DNA from: Siphonodentalium dalli | Lineage: Eukaryota > Mollusca > Scaphopoda > Gadilida > Siphonodentaliidae | NCBI GenBank assembly: GCA_032622095.1 | Contig: CP136065.1 | Span: 151,719,577-151,783,576, forward strand | Direction of reading: 5' to 3' | DNA: 64,000 nucleotides | Shown: positions 45,191 through 59,300 of the stretch, one piece after another | Position numbering within the stretch: position 1 is the first letter of the stretch | Layout: each line of letters starts with the position of its first letter | Translations under genes and position numbers: made by a program | Notes under the pieces: generated by a model | The model's database searches: none | What the model was told of the DNA's origin: nothing | Seen by the model: the letters and a program-made list of their open reading frames with translations, nothing else

Positions 45191-45750
45191 CCATTCTATG
45201 TGTATGTGGTGTTATTTCCAACTTTGATGATTTATTTTTTGAGTTATTAGCATTATTTGAATACAAAACTACTAAACAACGAACAAAAACGAACATAAGA
45301 TTAGCGGCAGTGCAGAGGCTACCATGCAGGTGTTAATTAACTACGGCTTACTCTATCTCCTTGTTTTTACTGCAAGATGATTATGTCAATTTTATCACTG
45401 ATGGCAATAAAAACACGGGGAAACATCAGAGGTCGGCGTTTTAATGCATAGCTAACAAAACATTTGAGTGAATGTGAGTGAGTCATTGTTGTCAGTCTCT
45501 GAGATGACTATATATATTTTCTCAGTCTCGGAGATCACTCTGGTAAATGCTATTTCTGCTTGCTTTCCTGATACACGCTAGGGTCCTGCGAATTGGATAT
45601 TTTGATCGCCCTTTTTGCGAGAAACTAAACTACACTCGACCTGCATTTTATCTGACACAAAGCATGTTTTGTGAATAATATCGCATTCATATCATCATTA
45701 TGCTATACTATTAGTATATTCTTGAGGAAATTATCAAAATTTTATACATG
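45191..45750. other. Intergenic, nothing recognised
   Basis: AT-rich, no supported gene or repeat. Confidence 0.4.
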
Positions 45751-45757
45751 TTGGAAA

Positions 45758-46260
45758 TTTTGGAAACAGCGTTCTCAGCAAATATACAAATTGAGTGGAA
45801 ATGAATAACTGCTATAGTGGAAATTTAATGAATATAACTGCTATAAAAAGTACATGATCTGAAATAGTAAAAGAGTCAAATGGCAATTTAATTGAGTTCA
45901 ATACTGCTTCAAGAATTTCAACATTTTGTTAGCTGTGTGCTGAAAAATGGTGAACATAAATTTTGCAAGAATTGATACAAACCTTTGGTTGAGATGAGTT
46001 TTCGCCTCACTTTTAGGTCATGAGTCCATAGCCAAATTTCCAGCTTACCAGCTATAGGCTAACACTGACCTATTATTGTTGATTGCTCCCAGCTGCTCGC
46101 AATTTTCTTCTAACATAATGTTGAGATTCTCGAAACAGTATTGAATTCAATTAAATTGCCATTCCGCCCTTTTACTAGTTCAGGTCATGTACATGTACTT
46201 GTTATAACAGTTATTAATTTCCACAGATATGTATATTTGCCGAGAACGCTGTTCCCAAAA
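45758..46260. repeat. ~500-bp palindromic repeat, arms ~150-190 bp
   Basis: GGAAACAGCGTTCTCAGCAA (45,761) is answered by CCGAGAACGCTGTTCCC (about 46,239), and further in by ATGGCAATTTAATTGA versus TCAATTAAATTGCCAT. A likely MITE; ends not precisely defined. Confidence 0.7.
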
Positions 46261-46269
46261 GTTCCCTTC

Positions 46270-47145
46270 TTCTAAAACTGATGAAAGTCATCCTTTTGAC
46301 ATTGTTATTGTTATATAATATGCATGATGTGGTCTTCAGATAGTATAGATTCCTTCATGTGGTGTACTAGCTTAACATTTAGGTAGTTTTCTGTTTAGGT
46401 CCATCTATACTTTCCACCTGCTGACATAGCTCAGGTGTGGAAACCCCTTAAAGGGACTCAATGCAAATTGAAACAATTGTTATGTAAACATTAATGATAC
46501 AGTGGCATTTCCGATAAAAGTTAAATTAGTCAAATAAGATATCAAAGTTTAATAAAAACTTGACGGTAAACTGTAAAATGTCAAAGCCTTGAAACATATT
46601 CTGAAAATCAAATCACTGAGAGCTTTCCGATTAATGGCAACAAGCCATATTTCTGACTAAATCCTGAAAAGTTACCCATAATTCTGCTGTGGTTAAGGAG
46701 TCGATTATTTAGGGCAATACTGTAGTTGTTATGATTTTACAGACTTTTATTATTTTTTCTCCCAATGGTTAGAATAGTCTATTATTGATCTGGACGGATG
46801 TTCAGGAAATAGCAGATGACAGACAAACAGATAATATAATTGGAGAAGAATTTCTATTCATTGGTGGGAAATTTTCAGATATTAGTTCAAAGATCTTATT
46901 ATCTGAACAGTTCCTAAGGGAACTACTAGCCAAAGAGAATGTTAACAGTAAAGAAAGTGTTAAGGATAATTATTGATTATTAAAAGTCATATCAAATATG
47001 TAAACAGTACTAAACACGTACATTGTAATTCAGTTACATGCACAATTGGCCTTGCATGGTTAAAGTTCATTATCTAGTACATTTCATTGTAATCCTTCAG
47101 CATTCTACAGGTATATTTGATGTGGTCTATTTGTTTAATTTCCAG
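46270..47145. other. Region upstream of the beta-lactamase-like gene
   Basis: 46,780-46,975 belongs to the repeat family of 56,055-56,745 (TTCAGGAAATA, TTATCTGAACAGTTCCTAAG). No TATA-initiator arrangement convincing enough to call a promoter. The transcription start is probably further 5', because 47,146 looks like a 3' splice site (TTTGTTTAATTTCCAG). Confidence 0.45.
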
Positions 47146-47184
47146 TGAAGATACCAGTATAGCCTCAATCTGAGAACAAATCTA

Positions 47185-47318
47185 ATGGGTAGCCAACAGT
47201 CTTCTGCCACTAAAGTTGTCACTGCAGCTGTTAAGACTCCTGCAGTAAAGATGGCTACATCTGACTTTCTGGATGGATTTGTGAAGCCAGGTTTTGAGGG
47301 TGTGAGAGAAACATTCAG
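47185..47318 (+). CDS. Beta-lactamase-like gene, exon 1 (first coding exon)
   Basis: Start ATG at 47,185; an in-frame TGA at 47,146-47,148 follows a plausible acceptor, so this ATG is the first in frame. Residues 1-44, ending VRETF plus AG of a split Arg codon. The donor is AG|GTAGGG. Confidence 0.8.
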
Positions 47319-50300
47319 GTAGGGTTGGGTAGAGAAGAAACAATTATATCAACGGCATATCATAAGTAGGTCATGCCAATTTAGTTTTTGGTTTAAACAT
47401 ATTTATTTGTCTAAATTTGATAATAAATAGGAAATGACACATAAATTTGTATTATATAGACAATAGGATTGGAGGACAGGTGCTTACTCACTTTTGAGTA
47501 CCTGATCCTCTCCCAAATTAGTTTTGTTTATTTGTTAAAAAGACATGGCTTGATCGAAACTCAAAATTATGTATACATGTACATAATTTGGAAAGAGGTC
47601 TCTCAAAACATATCATTCCAAGCCTGAAAATGTGTTTTGTTTCTTATATTTTTCTATAATTTAATCATAAGCTGTCAATCCACAAGGATTTGTGCCACCG
47701 CAGTTGAATATCAATTGCACGTGCACCTACAGCTGCCCAGTGTCTCGCAATCTGTTGCGACAGTCCAATCAAAATCGCTGAATTGCCGACGCGACATGAT
47801 CAATGATAAGCACAAGTTTTGAGTGACTCTTTCAACTTCACGTGTCTTTTTAGTTGGAAATAGTCTCAATGTTGTACGCTCATTATACTTCTACATATGG
47901 CGGTTCTCCTATGAAATGACGGTTTAAATTAAAGAAATAACTCTTGTTTCGATTAAGGTTATGATTTATAACTGAAAAGTTTGCATAACCTTAATCGAAA
48001 CAAGAGTTATTTTTAAAATAAATTTTACATCTTTTCATTTGTGCCAGTTCAATTTCTATTGGTTGGCATCCGTCATTCCATGCGCCGTCAACAATTTCCT
48101 TTGGCTCAGCCTACAGGCCGCATTCCTCATCCAATCATCACCAAACTTTATATAGATTTTTTGGGGTGACCTCCAGATGGGAGCCAGCCAGCAGCAATCT
48201 TTGATTTTACTCTTTGTATGACTAAATCCTTTGGCACATCCTATAGGTCACATCATCCTCATCCGATCGTCACCAAACTTCTTGTGGATTTTTCATGGGT
48301 GACATCTAGATGGAAGTCATCAATTTTTTCTGAAATTCTGAAATTTGTTTAAAAATATGGCTGCCAGTAGCCATCTTGAATTTCAAATTTGAATCCATCA
48401 GCATTGCCTGCATCCTGCATTTATTGGAGCACTGGTTTGAAAATTTGCAGGCATGTTAAGGATCACCTCTAGATGGGAGTCAATTTTTTTTAACAATTTT
48501 CAATGAAAAACATGGCCGCCGGCAGCCATCTTGGATTTTACTTTTTGCATGACTAAATCCTTTGGCACACCCTACAGACCACATCCCTCATTCGATCATC
48601 TGCAAAATTTATTAGAATCTTTGGGGGTGAATGCTAGATGGGAGCCATCAATTTTGTTCCGAAATTCGTTATAAAACATGGCCGCCAGCAGCCTTCTTGG
48701 ATTTAAAATTTGATCCATCGGCACACCCTGCAGCCCACATTTATTCATGAAATGTTTGAAATGAAAATAATTTCATCTACAAGCCCTTTACATGTACTGT
48801 AACTTTTTGACTTTCCTTGTTCTTTATCATTCTTTTCATTGTTCAGCTAAAAATTAACTCCTTCCCAAGTTGAGCTACAGTGTCATTGACACTTTCATTT
48901 TAGTCAGCGATCACGTAAAATTTGCAACTGTAGATCATGTGAAAATGTAGAGTTGTCCTCTCTCCGAAACGTTTATGGAGCTACATGATTAAAACAAAGA
49001 GAAAGCAGTGTGTGAAGTTTTTAAATTGTTTCATGTCAAGATAACACAGTATAACTTTTCCAGGCATTCCGTTTACAATTCCAGAATTGCGATGCGTACA
49101 AATGGCACAGTATTTGTGTTCGATGTTATGTTTATATGACTTCAATGCACCTTTCTGAGACGTATGATGCTCGTAGAAATGTAGTTCAGGTATTTATCGA
49201 CCTATTTCGATACTGGAAAAAATTAAAAAGTGAATATGATTGGAAGCATTTTTGGAGCGCAAACTGCCATTTGGCTTTAAAAAGTTTACATCATTTCAAT
49301 TAATTTTATTCTCAATTAACCCTTTGAACCCGTAACACCTATATTTCGGTGCAAATGAAGAGTGACTATATCCCGTAAGACCGATATTTCGGTGCAGCGA
49401 CGACATGAGTGATTTATATTTAGATGGCATCCGGATATGTCAGCATTGCCCATGGGCCATGGGTTGAAATATATGTGCATGCGCATATCATATAATCTAC
49501 AAAGAACTTATAATATTTTAATAAACTGTCATATATGGCATATAGTGTCATGTTCCACATGTTTGTGGAACAGACACAATTTAGACAAATAGTTTCAGTT
49601 TAAATTACCCTCGCGTATATTAATCAGTGTTCTGCTACATATGGGGAAGGCTCTATCACATATCAAGTTGATTTATTCGTGCATGCACAGAGCATCACAA
49701 TGAGAAATAAATGGTTTACAGCATACTTGTACACAACAGACCGACTAATATATATTTAAATGTTCCATATACACGTCAGCGGTGGAGAGGACATGTATAT
49801 GGAATGGTTACCCGCCAGTATCGGGTAGGAATATATGCGCATAGCATTGGCTATATTTCACAAAAAACATGCATTTTTAAGTTAAAATACCACTGAATGG
49901 TTAGTGCAATGGTGTCATTCGATCATTTGTGGTATTTGCTTAGCAACCGTTGCTATCCTTAAATAAGACATTTGGTTCACTCTTCTGGTCGGGTATATCT
50001 CAAATTTTACATCATGATATTACCTGCATCGAAAACGCAATCACTGGCCTTGCATTAGGATGCTATATAAGCTATAATTGCATTTTCCAATCAATTCCAG
50101 TAGTTGCCTAGCAACTGTTACCAAGGAGTTGCTGCGTGACAAAGTCTCTCGATCTTATAATGATCAGTGTTCCAATGGGGCCAAACCTGTAAAGTTTCAG
50201 ACCTGTGTCACAATTTAAACATAACCAATGTCATGCGACAAGACACTATCTAATTTAAGGGAAAATACCACTGGGAGCCCCGGGTCAGGGTGTCGATCGC

Positions 50301-53300
50301 TGTGGGGTGTCAGGGTTCAAAGGGTTAAGAAACAGTTTTTTTTTCTTTTGTAAACTTAATGCATGTGTGTTCAATGATGTTGATTATAAAATAAATTTTT
50401 ATTTTTATTTCTCTTGTGAGCACAAAAATTGGCTTAAAAAATTCTAGTTTAATATGAATTCAAATTGGCAGCATTGAATCGTGAATTTCCAGCAGTAAAG
50501 AACTGCTAGGGTTGAAAAATTGGTCACATATATGCCAATTTAATATGAAAACTTAAGTCTGCCTCCAATACCTCTTATTTGCAGAAATAACTTATCGTCT
50601 GGACTGGAGACTGGAGGGAGTTTCTCGGCTTACTATAAAGGCGAACTCGCTGTTAACCTCTGGGGAGGATATGCTGACAAAAAGGCTCACCGCCATTGGA
50701 AAAAAGACACAATTTCATGTTTATTTTCGACAACCAAAAGTCCTTCGTCTGTCGTGATTGCGCATATGGTTGACAGGTAAATTTATGACAGCATTGACAT
50801 GTCTTATTTGAATCTACAGTCAATTGCAGTGAATTGCTTATTTCTTAATTGCATATTTATGATCATTTGTATAAAAGTAGCATGCACCCTTACTCTCTCC
50901 TGCCAAATAAACGTGACGTCACGTTTATTTATTTAAAGAAAAATACGACAGCATAACGATTATTAGGCGCCATCACGATTATTTAAAGTTCTTGCAAAGT
51001 CGCGGAATTTTCAGTCAAAAAGTTAGAAAAAATGTGCAGCTCACTAAAAAAAATAGAAGTGCACTTGACAAGTTGACAGGAATGTGGGAGAATCTCATTC
51101 CTAACAGGATTTAGGCCTCTAGATCATGATGTCCGTGTATAAACAGACGGATTATCGCAGTTAATTACAACTCATCAAAGCTTATAATCACACAGTGACA
51201 ACTAATTATCGTTGGGACGGAACCGACTTCTACTATCAAAACGGGACTTAATGCTAAAATCACATCACCAGGCTTATATTATAAAATAATCAGTGAAACT
51301 AATCTGAGTGACAACTGATGAACTAATTTAACTTGACGTGGCCGACTTCTCCAAACAATACTGTTATCGTGACCCAATTATGCGCTATCATGAAGACACA
51401 GAAGCTGTGAGTCGTGTGCACACATGCGTGACTGGTTTTGGCTATAAATGGAAAGTTACGACACCGCAGTAGCTTCTGTGTGTACACAGGAACATGTATT
51501 TAAATCTATGCAATAAAGCAATACAATAACATGTCCGTGTATTCAAAGCACAGTTTAATTATGAATGCGATGACTTGGCAACAGTTCCACATTATTAACC
51601 ACAACTTACGTTTTATGTCGGATTTAAGTTTTATGTCGGATTTTAAATAGCCGATGTGCGACATAAGAAAGATAACTCTAATTTACATCTCGAGCGAAAT
51701 ATTGATGGATGATGCAACCGATATGCCAACTAATTTCCCGCAAGTTCCACCTTTTACTCATTGTCACTGATCAAAATGCCGAGTTTATAAAAAATCAGCC
51801 CCAAAAAAGGTGAGGCAGCCTCGCAAATTATTTAGCGAGGCCTCCTTGGCAGCCTCGCTGTGATTTTGAGAAAGCCGTGCCTGCTTCCACCCAACCTGGC
51901 TACAATCACCACAGTACTTTACCTTACTCAGACTGGTACTGTTACCAAATTACTTACTGTCATTATTAAAGGAGCCAATGAGAACAACTTGCATGCATGG
52001 GAACTTGCCCAACAATGCCAAATTAATTAAGGCCTACATTCTGCTTCATTTATAGTAGAAATATGGTAAAATGCCATCATTGTGCGCCATCACTATTATT
52101 TGGCACCATCACTATTATTAATAACACCCGAAAATGTGCACCATCACTATTATTTGGCCATCACTATTATTAGGCAGGGGAGAGTACATTTGCATAAAGA
52201 TCACATGGTATCCTGCTTTATTGCTTAGTAAAATTGCCATAAAAGCATCCTAAAACTAGACATAATGGGGTTGAATTGGTAATTATTTTAATGTGTTCGA
52301 TAACCATCGTGTTCTAATTTATATTCCTATTTATGACGTCCATGTTCACGAAAATAACAGCACAATATGGTGTTCTGACTGCTTTAGAAGTGAATCTTTT
52401 ATTCAGGTGATTTGCAGAATTTTCTAGGAATGTAGCCGCCAGATTAGATAATTTGGCAGCGACATCGCAACTCGAGCTGTTTGCAGGCAAATGGTGGAGT
52501 GATTTCATCATTTTTATTGACGTAAAATATAAGGAGTATTATCCCTTTCACAGCACAATATGGTGTTCTGACTACTTTAGAAGTGAATCTTTTATTCAGG
52601 TGATTTGCAGAATTTTCTAGGAATGTAGCCGCCAGATTAGATAATTTGGCAGCGACATCGCAACTCGAGCTGTTTGCAGGCAAATGGTGGAGTGATTTCA
52701 TCATTTTTATTGACGTAAAATATAAGGAGTATTATCGCTTTCATGATGGGAGTTGCGCTTGTGCAGCATTAAAGATTCTGTGCCAGTGCATTCTCTTTTA
52801 TATTTTTGTTAAGTGCGCATTTCTCATCGCGGTGACAATAGATTGTTTTGGCTGTGGTTGTTATTTACATTTCCTTCATGTTTTTGCTTTCCTTCAACAT
52901 TTGTTCAGCTGCTAGTTGTTACCTTTTGCTGTCTCATGAAGTTTGACTTGATATATTTTCAATGCTGTGCAACCGGCCATGGAAAGGTTACTCACTCCAG
53001 CCTGAATACATAATACAGAACATAGCACCATTCTTACTGTCATATGTCTGAGTTTGCTATAGGCCTTTACTGGTACGATGTTTCCAAAGTACGAAACCTG
53101 CGTGTTCAAGACCGGCAATACTGCTTCATCACCTAGTCTCAGCACTGTCGATCGATTCAGCACTTCTGAATTGGCTTTCCATTTGGGGTAAAAAAAAATT
53201 TGGCCTAAAGTTTAGCCAAATGAGATTTGCCAATTTGGCCGACAGTATGAACCCTGGGGATATCTGATCTTGTATCTAGACTGATCTTGCTGATGTGGCA

Positions 53301-56300
53301 CTCAAAACATATTTTGTTTTCTGTAATGTGCTGTTAATTTGAGGTCATACCAGCTATGCCAATCTAAACATTTTAACTGTTCTTGGTATCTTTATGTCAA
53401 ACTAGCTCGCTGTATATGTAATTTGAGCAGAGAGATATCAAGCCATAACTACATGAATGATTTGCCAAGGTGACCAACAAACAGGTGTGAAGAAATTATT
53501 TCAAATGCAAATAATGTACGTTCACATTATGTGGCAGTGCGATCCAAAGACATCACACTACAAAATGAGCTTGCCAACTACTGAGGCCACTGTTTTTTTT
53601 GTCCCCCAAAAATAAATTTCGGGGGACTTTAGAAATCAGTACCATCTGGCTGATCCGGTCGTAAGCACAATAACTCAAACAAATGTTATCCGTTTTCAAT
53701 AATTATTAGTTGAGTTTTGACTTATGGTTTGACGAGGGACGGTTGGCGGGCAGGCGGGCGGGCTGCTGGTATTTGGTATGTGAGTTCCTCCCAATGACTA
53801 TTTACTGCCTGTAGAAAATGAGTCATGTCCGAACTTTTTGACAAGAGTTATCCATCTTTGATTACTTTTTTTTAAGTTTTTCACTGTTAGCGCAATAACT
53901 CACGCAAATATTAACCAATTTCAACAATATTTGGTATATTAGACTCTTGCAACAATATCTCGTACGAGTTCGAAAACCAGGTTTGTCCTAAAAAAAATTC
54001 CGGAGTTATGGGTCTTAGTTTGTCTATTTTTAGCAATGTTATCACCGTTAGCGCATTAACTCGATGAAATATTAACCGATTTCAACAATATTTGGTATAT
54101 GAGTCTCCTGCAACGATATCTCGGACGAGTTCGAAAACCAGGTTTGTCACAATTGTTTTTCGCAGAGTTATGGGTCTTCGTTTGTCTATTTTTAGCAATG
54201 TTATCACCGTAACTGAACTAGCACGATAACTCAATGAAATATTAAGCGATTTAAACAATATTTGGTATATGAGTCTCTTGTAACAATATCTCGGACGAGT
54301 TCGAAAACCTGGTTTGTCCGAATTTTGTTTCCGGAGTTATGGGTCTTAGTTTGTCTATTTTAATATTTTTTTTATCACCGTTAGTGCGATAACTCCATGA
54401 AATCTAAACCGATTCAATTGATATTTGGTATATAGGTCTATTGCAATAATATACCACCGTCTGACTTTTTTCCCGGAGTTGTGCACCTTATTGGCAGAAG
54501 TTTGGTTCGACTGCCAAAAAACTCGACAAAAGCATCGCCACTTTTGTTTATCGTAAGTGCAATATCTTGAACAAATATTAACCAATTTCATTAAATTTTT
54601 TGGTTTATGAATTGGTTGGTTCAGTCCAAATATTTTTTGAACCAAATATTTTTGACTGTACGTGTTATGTCTTATTTCGACTTATTTTGAAATATTTGAG
54701 GTTTTCATTGGACACAATTCTTGGTTTCTGAATTATTACTTTTAGTTATGTTTCTTTAATCGGAGTGAAACTTGTTATGTGGATTATATAATTTTACGCC
54801 TAACACTGCCAATCTCGGAGTTAGTCACCGTGGAGTTAGCCAATCTTGGAGTTGGTCTCTGTTTTGGGGACACTGTGGTTGGCGACATTTTATTTTATTA
54901 ATATTAATATAAATTTTATTAATTATTTTTTAAGATAGGGTAGGCGGGAAAACAAATAAAATAAAAATTATTTTGAATTTTGTTCATGTTTATATAAAAA
55001 AATCAGGTAGGAAGATAAAAACAAATTTTAAATCGTCATTCGCTTTTGATATATATATTTTAGGGACCTGTTGAATTACAATGAGAAAGTTGCAAAATAT
55101 TGGCCGAATTTTGCTCAGAATGGCAAGAAGGACATAACACTTGAACAACTGATGAGTCATCAGGTTGGTTTGTTTCTATATTCAGATTTCAAATCACCCC
55201 CGTGCCTTTTGTGTATCCATCGCATCCCATGCCATCAGTTAGATCAACACACAAGCCTGAGCTTAGTGTGCCTGTCACTTGCATAATGAGGTCCCCAGAG
55301 GGTGAATTTAGTGACACTATCTCGCATAGTGGGCTAGCATCACTAAATTCACCTCTGGGGACATCATTATGTTATTTGAGACATAGACCCAGATTGAAGT
55401 TCCCAAATGATGAATATTGTGATGTACACCCATTGGGAACCTCGATTATGCAACATGTTGTTTGTCAATTTGGGGATATAGAGAAACTAAACTAAAAAAG
55501 AAATAGAATCTATGTGAAGAAGTTTCTATAGAAATTTGATAATAAAGAAACTTTCCACAGAATATGAGGCCTATGCGGGATAGCATCACTAAATTCACCC
55601 TCTGGGGACCTCATTCTGCAAATGACAGGCACACTAAACTCAGGCTTGTAGACACACCAGTTCCAGGTTCCATTTATGCGTGGATAAAGTCAAATGGCAG
55701 AATAGGACGGAATGTGGAATTAAGTGAGAATCTGCTGAACATAATTTGTAATGGTGCGAAACATGCAATTCCTCTAAAAAAATATCACTTTAGAGTGCTC
55801 TTTTTTGGTGATAATAGAAAGCTTGATATTTGCCCGAAACGAATATAAATTAGCCCCACCACTCACCAAAAACCAAGTCATGCAAGTATTCGGCCATCAA
55901 CTGACATACCCTAACACAAGAAAAGTAAACTTTCTACGACACGGGGAATTGTGATACAATTTCTGTTCAGCGATTTGTCATACATTGTTCCATATTCCAT
56001 CCCATTTAGCTATCTGTCCTATCGTCTGCATATATATGATGTGCAGAGGGCTTCAGCTTAACCCTTTATATACTAAATACTCATTGATAAGTAGTTCCCT
56101 TAGGAAATGTTCAGATAATAATCATTATCTGAACATTTTCACCTTAAATATGAATCCTACTTGTAGCACTTATCTTATTGTCTGCTTGTCTTACCTGAAC
56201 GTCTCTCCAGATGAATATTAGACCATTCCAATGAATACTTTTATAACTGGGCTGGAGTAACCATTTAGTATAGAAAGGCTTAAAAGAATGGATTAGGGAG

Positions 56301-59300
56301 AATTCACTGCACTTAGCATCATCATCTGGGAAAATCGATGAAAATAAGTTCCTTTGTATTACAGAATCAAGAGGATTAACTGTTTGTAGCTATGGAAACA
56401 CTTATGCCTGCCTTGTAAATGAAAAAAATATACATTTTTTATGGCTTTAATATTCATATTTTTTTCAAATTATAAGTTTACTCACCTGAGTCAAGAGGGT
56501 ATCTTGCCAAATCATTAACCTTTATTTTACTAAATGGGTTCTTCCATCAGTTATAAAAGATTAGATTGGAATGATCTATTTTACTCACCTGGAGGGATTT
56601 TCAGGAAATATAAGCAGATGACATATAATATAATTGCAGAAGGATTCCTATTCATTGGCAAGAAATGTTCAGATAATAAGTTAAACAAACTGTCTATACT
56701 TATTATAACTACTCGTAAATGAGTATTTAGTAAACAAATGGCAAAGAATGACAACTTTTTTATGATATGATAAATAAACTCATATTAAAAATAAAAGATT
56801 CATTCAGTTACTGCCGTGTGGATAGTGGAAAGCAGTTAACCCTTTCATGACGGGAGCCATGCTGGTGCAGCATTAAAGATCCTGTGCCAGTGCATTCTCT
56901 TATATATGTGAGTCTACCATAGGGAGCCTCACATATACAAGAGAATGCACTGGCTTACAAGTTAAAGGTACATATTGTTAGGGCAATGTACATGTATTCT
57001 CTTATATATGTGCGGCTCCCACAGGGTTTTCTCAACATTTTAGGAAGGGTTAACTAATTTTAATCAATTCGTTTAGACTGTGCAGAGGTAATATATAAAG
57101 AAAGGATATGAGTGCAATTTATTATTATTCTGTTCATGACACACTTTTTGTCTGCCGACCCAACAGGTTCGGAGGACTATTATAATCAGCCTGTGCGTGC
57201 GTGCATTAATTTGGTATGTGGGTTTACTAGCAGAAAAGACAGGTCAAGTTCGAATTCTGGTTCCGTCCGCCAATTTTCACCAGAGTTATGCCCCCTTTTC
57301 AACTTAGAATTTGACAGTCTGTTAACATTTTTGGTTTCCGACCGATAACTCCAGTTTGGATTATTTGATCTGAACCAAAGTTATTATGTGTATTTCCCAG
57401 CTAAAGATACAGGCCAAGTTCGAATATGGGTTCCGTCCAATTTTTTTTACATGAGTTACGGCCCTTTATCGACTTAGAATTTGACCGTCTGTTAACATTT
57501 TTGGTTTCCGACCGATAACTCCAGTTTGGATTATTTGATCTGAACCAAAGTTGGTATGTGTCTTTCTCCCAGCAAATCACAGGTCAAGTTCGAATTCGGG
57601 TTCCGCCCGCCAATTTTCACCAGAGTTATGTCCCTTTTTTACTTAGAATTTTTGCCAATTTGAGGTTTCCAGTAAATGTGTACTGAATGAAATTAAATTT
57701 GGTATGTAGGTTTACTAGCACTAAAGACAGGTTTTTATGCGCAAACAATGGTCGTATCAAGCCAACACTTAGAGGCGGACATGAGGTCTACCGTCCTTTT
57801 ATTATCATTATAATTCATTGAATTGTACTCAGAATTTATAGTTGGTCTATTTGGACACAGAAGATACTAAAATTATGACAAGATCAAATATCTTGTGGAT
57901 AGTGTTGAAACGATTAATCAACTAGTCGAAATCGATGGGATTATTAAATTAGTCGATCCCGAAATCTGCTAGTCGTCTAGTCGGAAAAAAGCAGTATGTG
58001 CTATCATGACCGCAGTGCCATTGCACGGCCATATTATCATGTAATCTGTCACAGTTAACACATATTAACTTCTTTAAGCCTTATTGCATTGTTCCTTTAA
58101 CGATGCCACTGCCAGTCATGCAAGGGCGGTGAACTCCATGACCTGAACTGAACCCAATGTATGCACGTGTAGGCGCAGTTTCTTTTATGTTGATCATCAA
58201 AGACATGAAGTATAGCTGCCGACATGGTCAAAGTGTCGCTGCCGACTGAACACTGTCTAGTTCCATGGGACGTAATTGACCAGTGATAACTTCTCACTGT
58301 CGCACGTGTAATACTAGAGTAATGATGCAACAAAATGGCTTAAATGATATACGAAACATAATTGCGACAAGTCAAGCTGGTAAAGCCAACTCAGTAACTG
58401 AATAAATTCTAGATAATTCTTATACCCCTACCCCCCAACCCCCCACCCCCACGACACATGAGGCGCCAATTCAGACAGACAATAGAACACACCCGACATC
58501 TCGTTAGCGAGACTTATGAACGAAACTTGCCTATTTATTTCCAGGTTACCGGCGACAATTTTTGTTTATATAAAATGTTTTTATTACCTGCATTCCCCAA
58601 ACCGTGAGATTATATGGAGGTTGCAGGAGAGCCGGGTTTAATACATCAAATTGGGAGACTCACGGGCAAAACGGAGATTACATAGTTCACGTGCTTTCCG
58701 TTTGAACGTTCTGACACTGAAGAGTTGGATACTCGAAACTTCGTTGCCACATGGCCCATTTTATACGTCATATGGGCATAGAAACGGGAACTCTTAGAAG
58801 GGGTCCGACTAGTCGACTAGTAGTCGATTACCTCTGGCGACTAGTTGATTCCTTAAAATCGCTAATCGTTTCAACACTACTTGTGGATGATCCATATATG
58901 TGTTGTCAGACATTTTGACAGTCAACGACCTGTGACAGTTTTATTCAAGTGTTTTGGTGTTCATGTAGAACAACATAGTTTGCCATTGGACGGAGTTAAG
59001 AGCTGTCAACATGTGCGTGCTGTCACCGTGGGCATAGGTGTGACATTTCCAGTTATATTTTACTGAGAAATCCTTATAAATCACCTATACTAAATATTTA
59101 TTAACCTACTTCAACCCACGAAACACATTAAAAGTAAACAAAATATAGACTTTTATCCTTTCTTTACTAAATGCTCATTGACGAGTAGTTGTTATATCTC
59201 ATGAAATGTTAAGATAATAATTTCAGCAAATAACCATATGAACTTTATATTATCTGAATATTTGCCACCAATGAATAGGATTCATTCTGCACTTTCTATT

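Noticed and set aside
55071-55286. Reading exon 3 through its donor as a 71-codon protein
   Set aside because: Similarity to the beta-lactamase family stops at SHQ, and exon 4 begins with the expected AGL; the read-through text is intronic.
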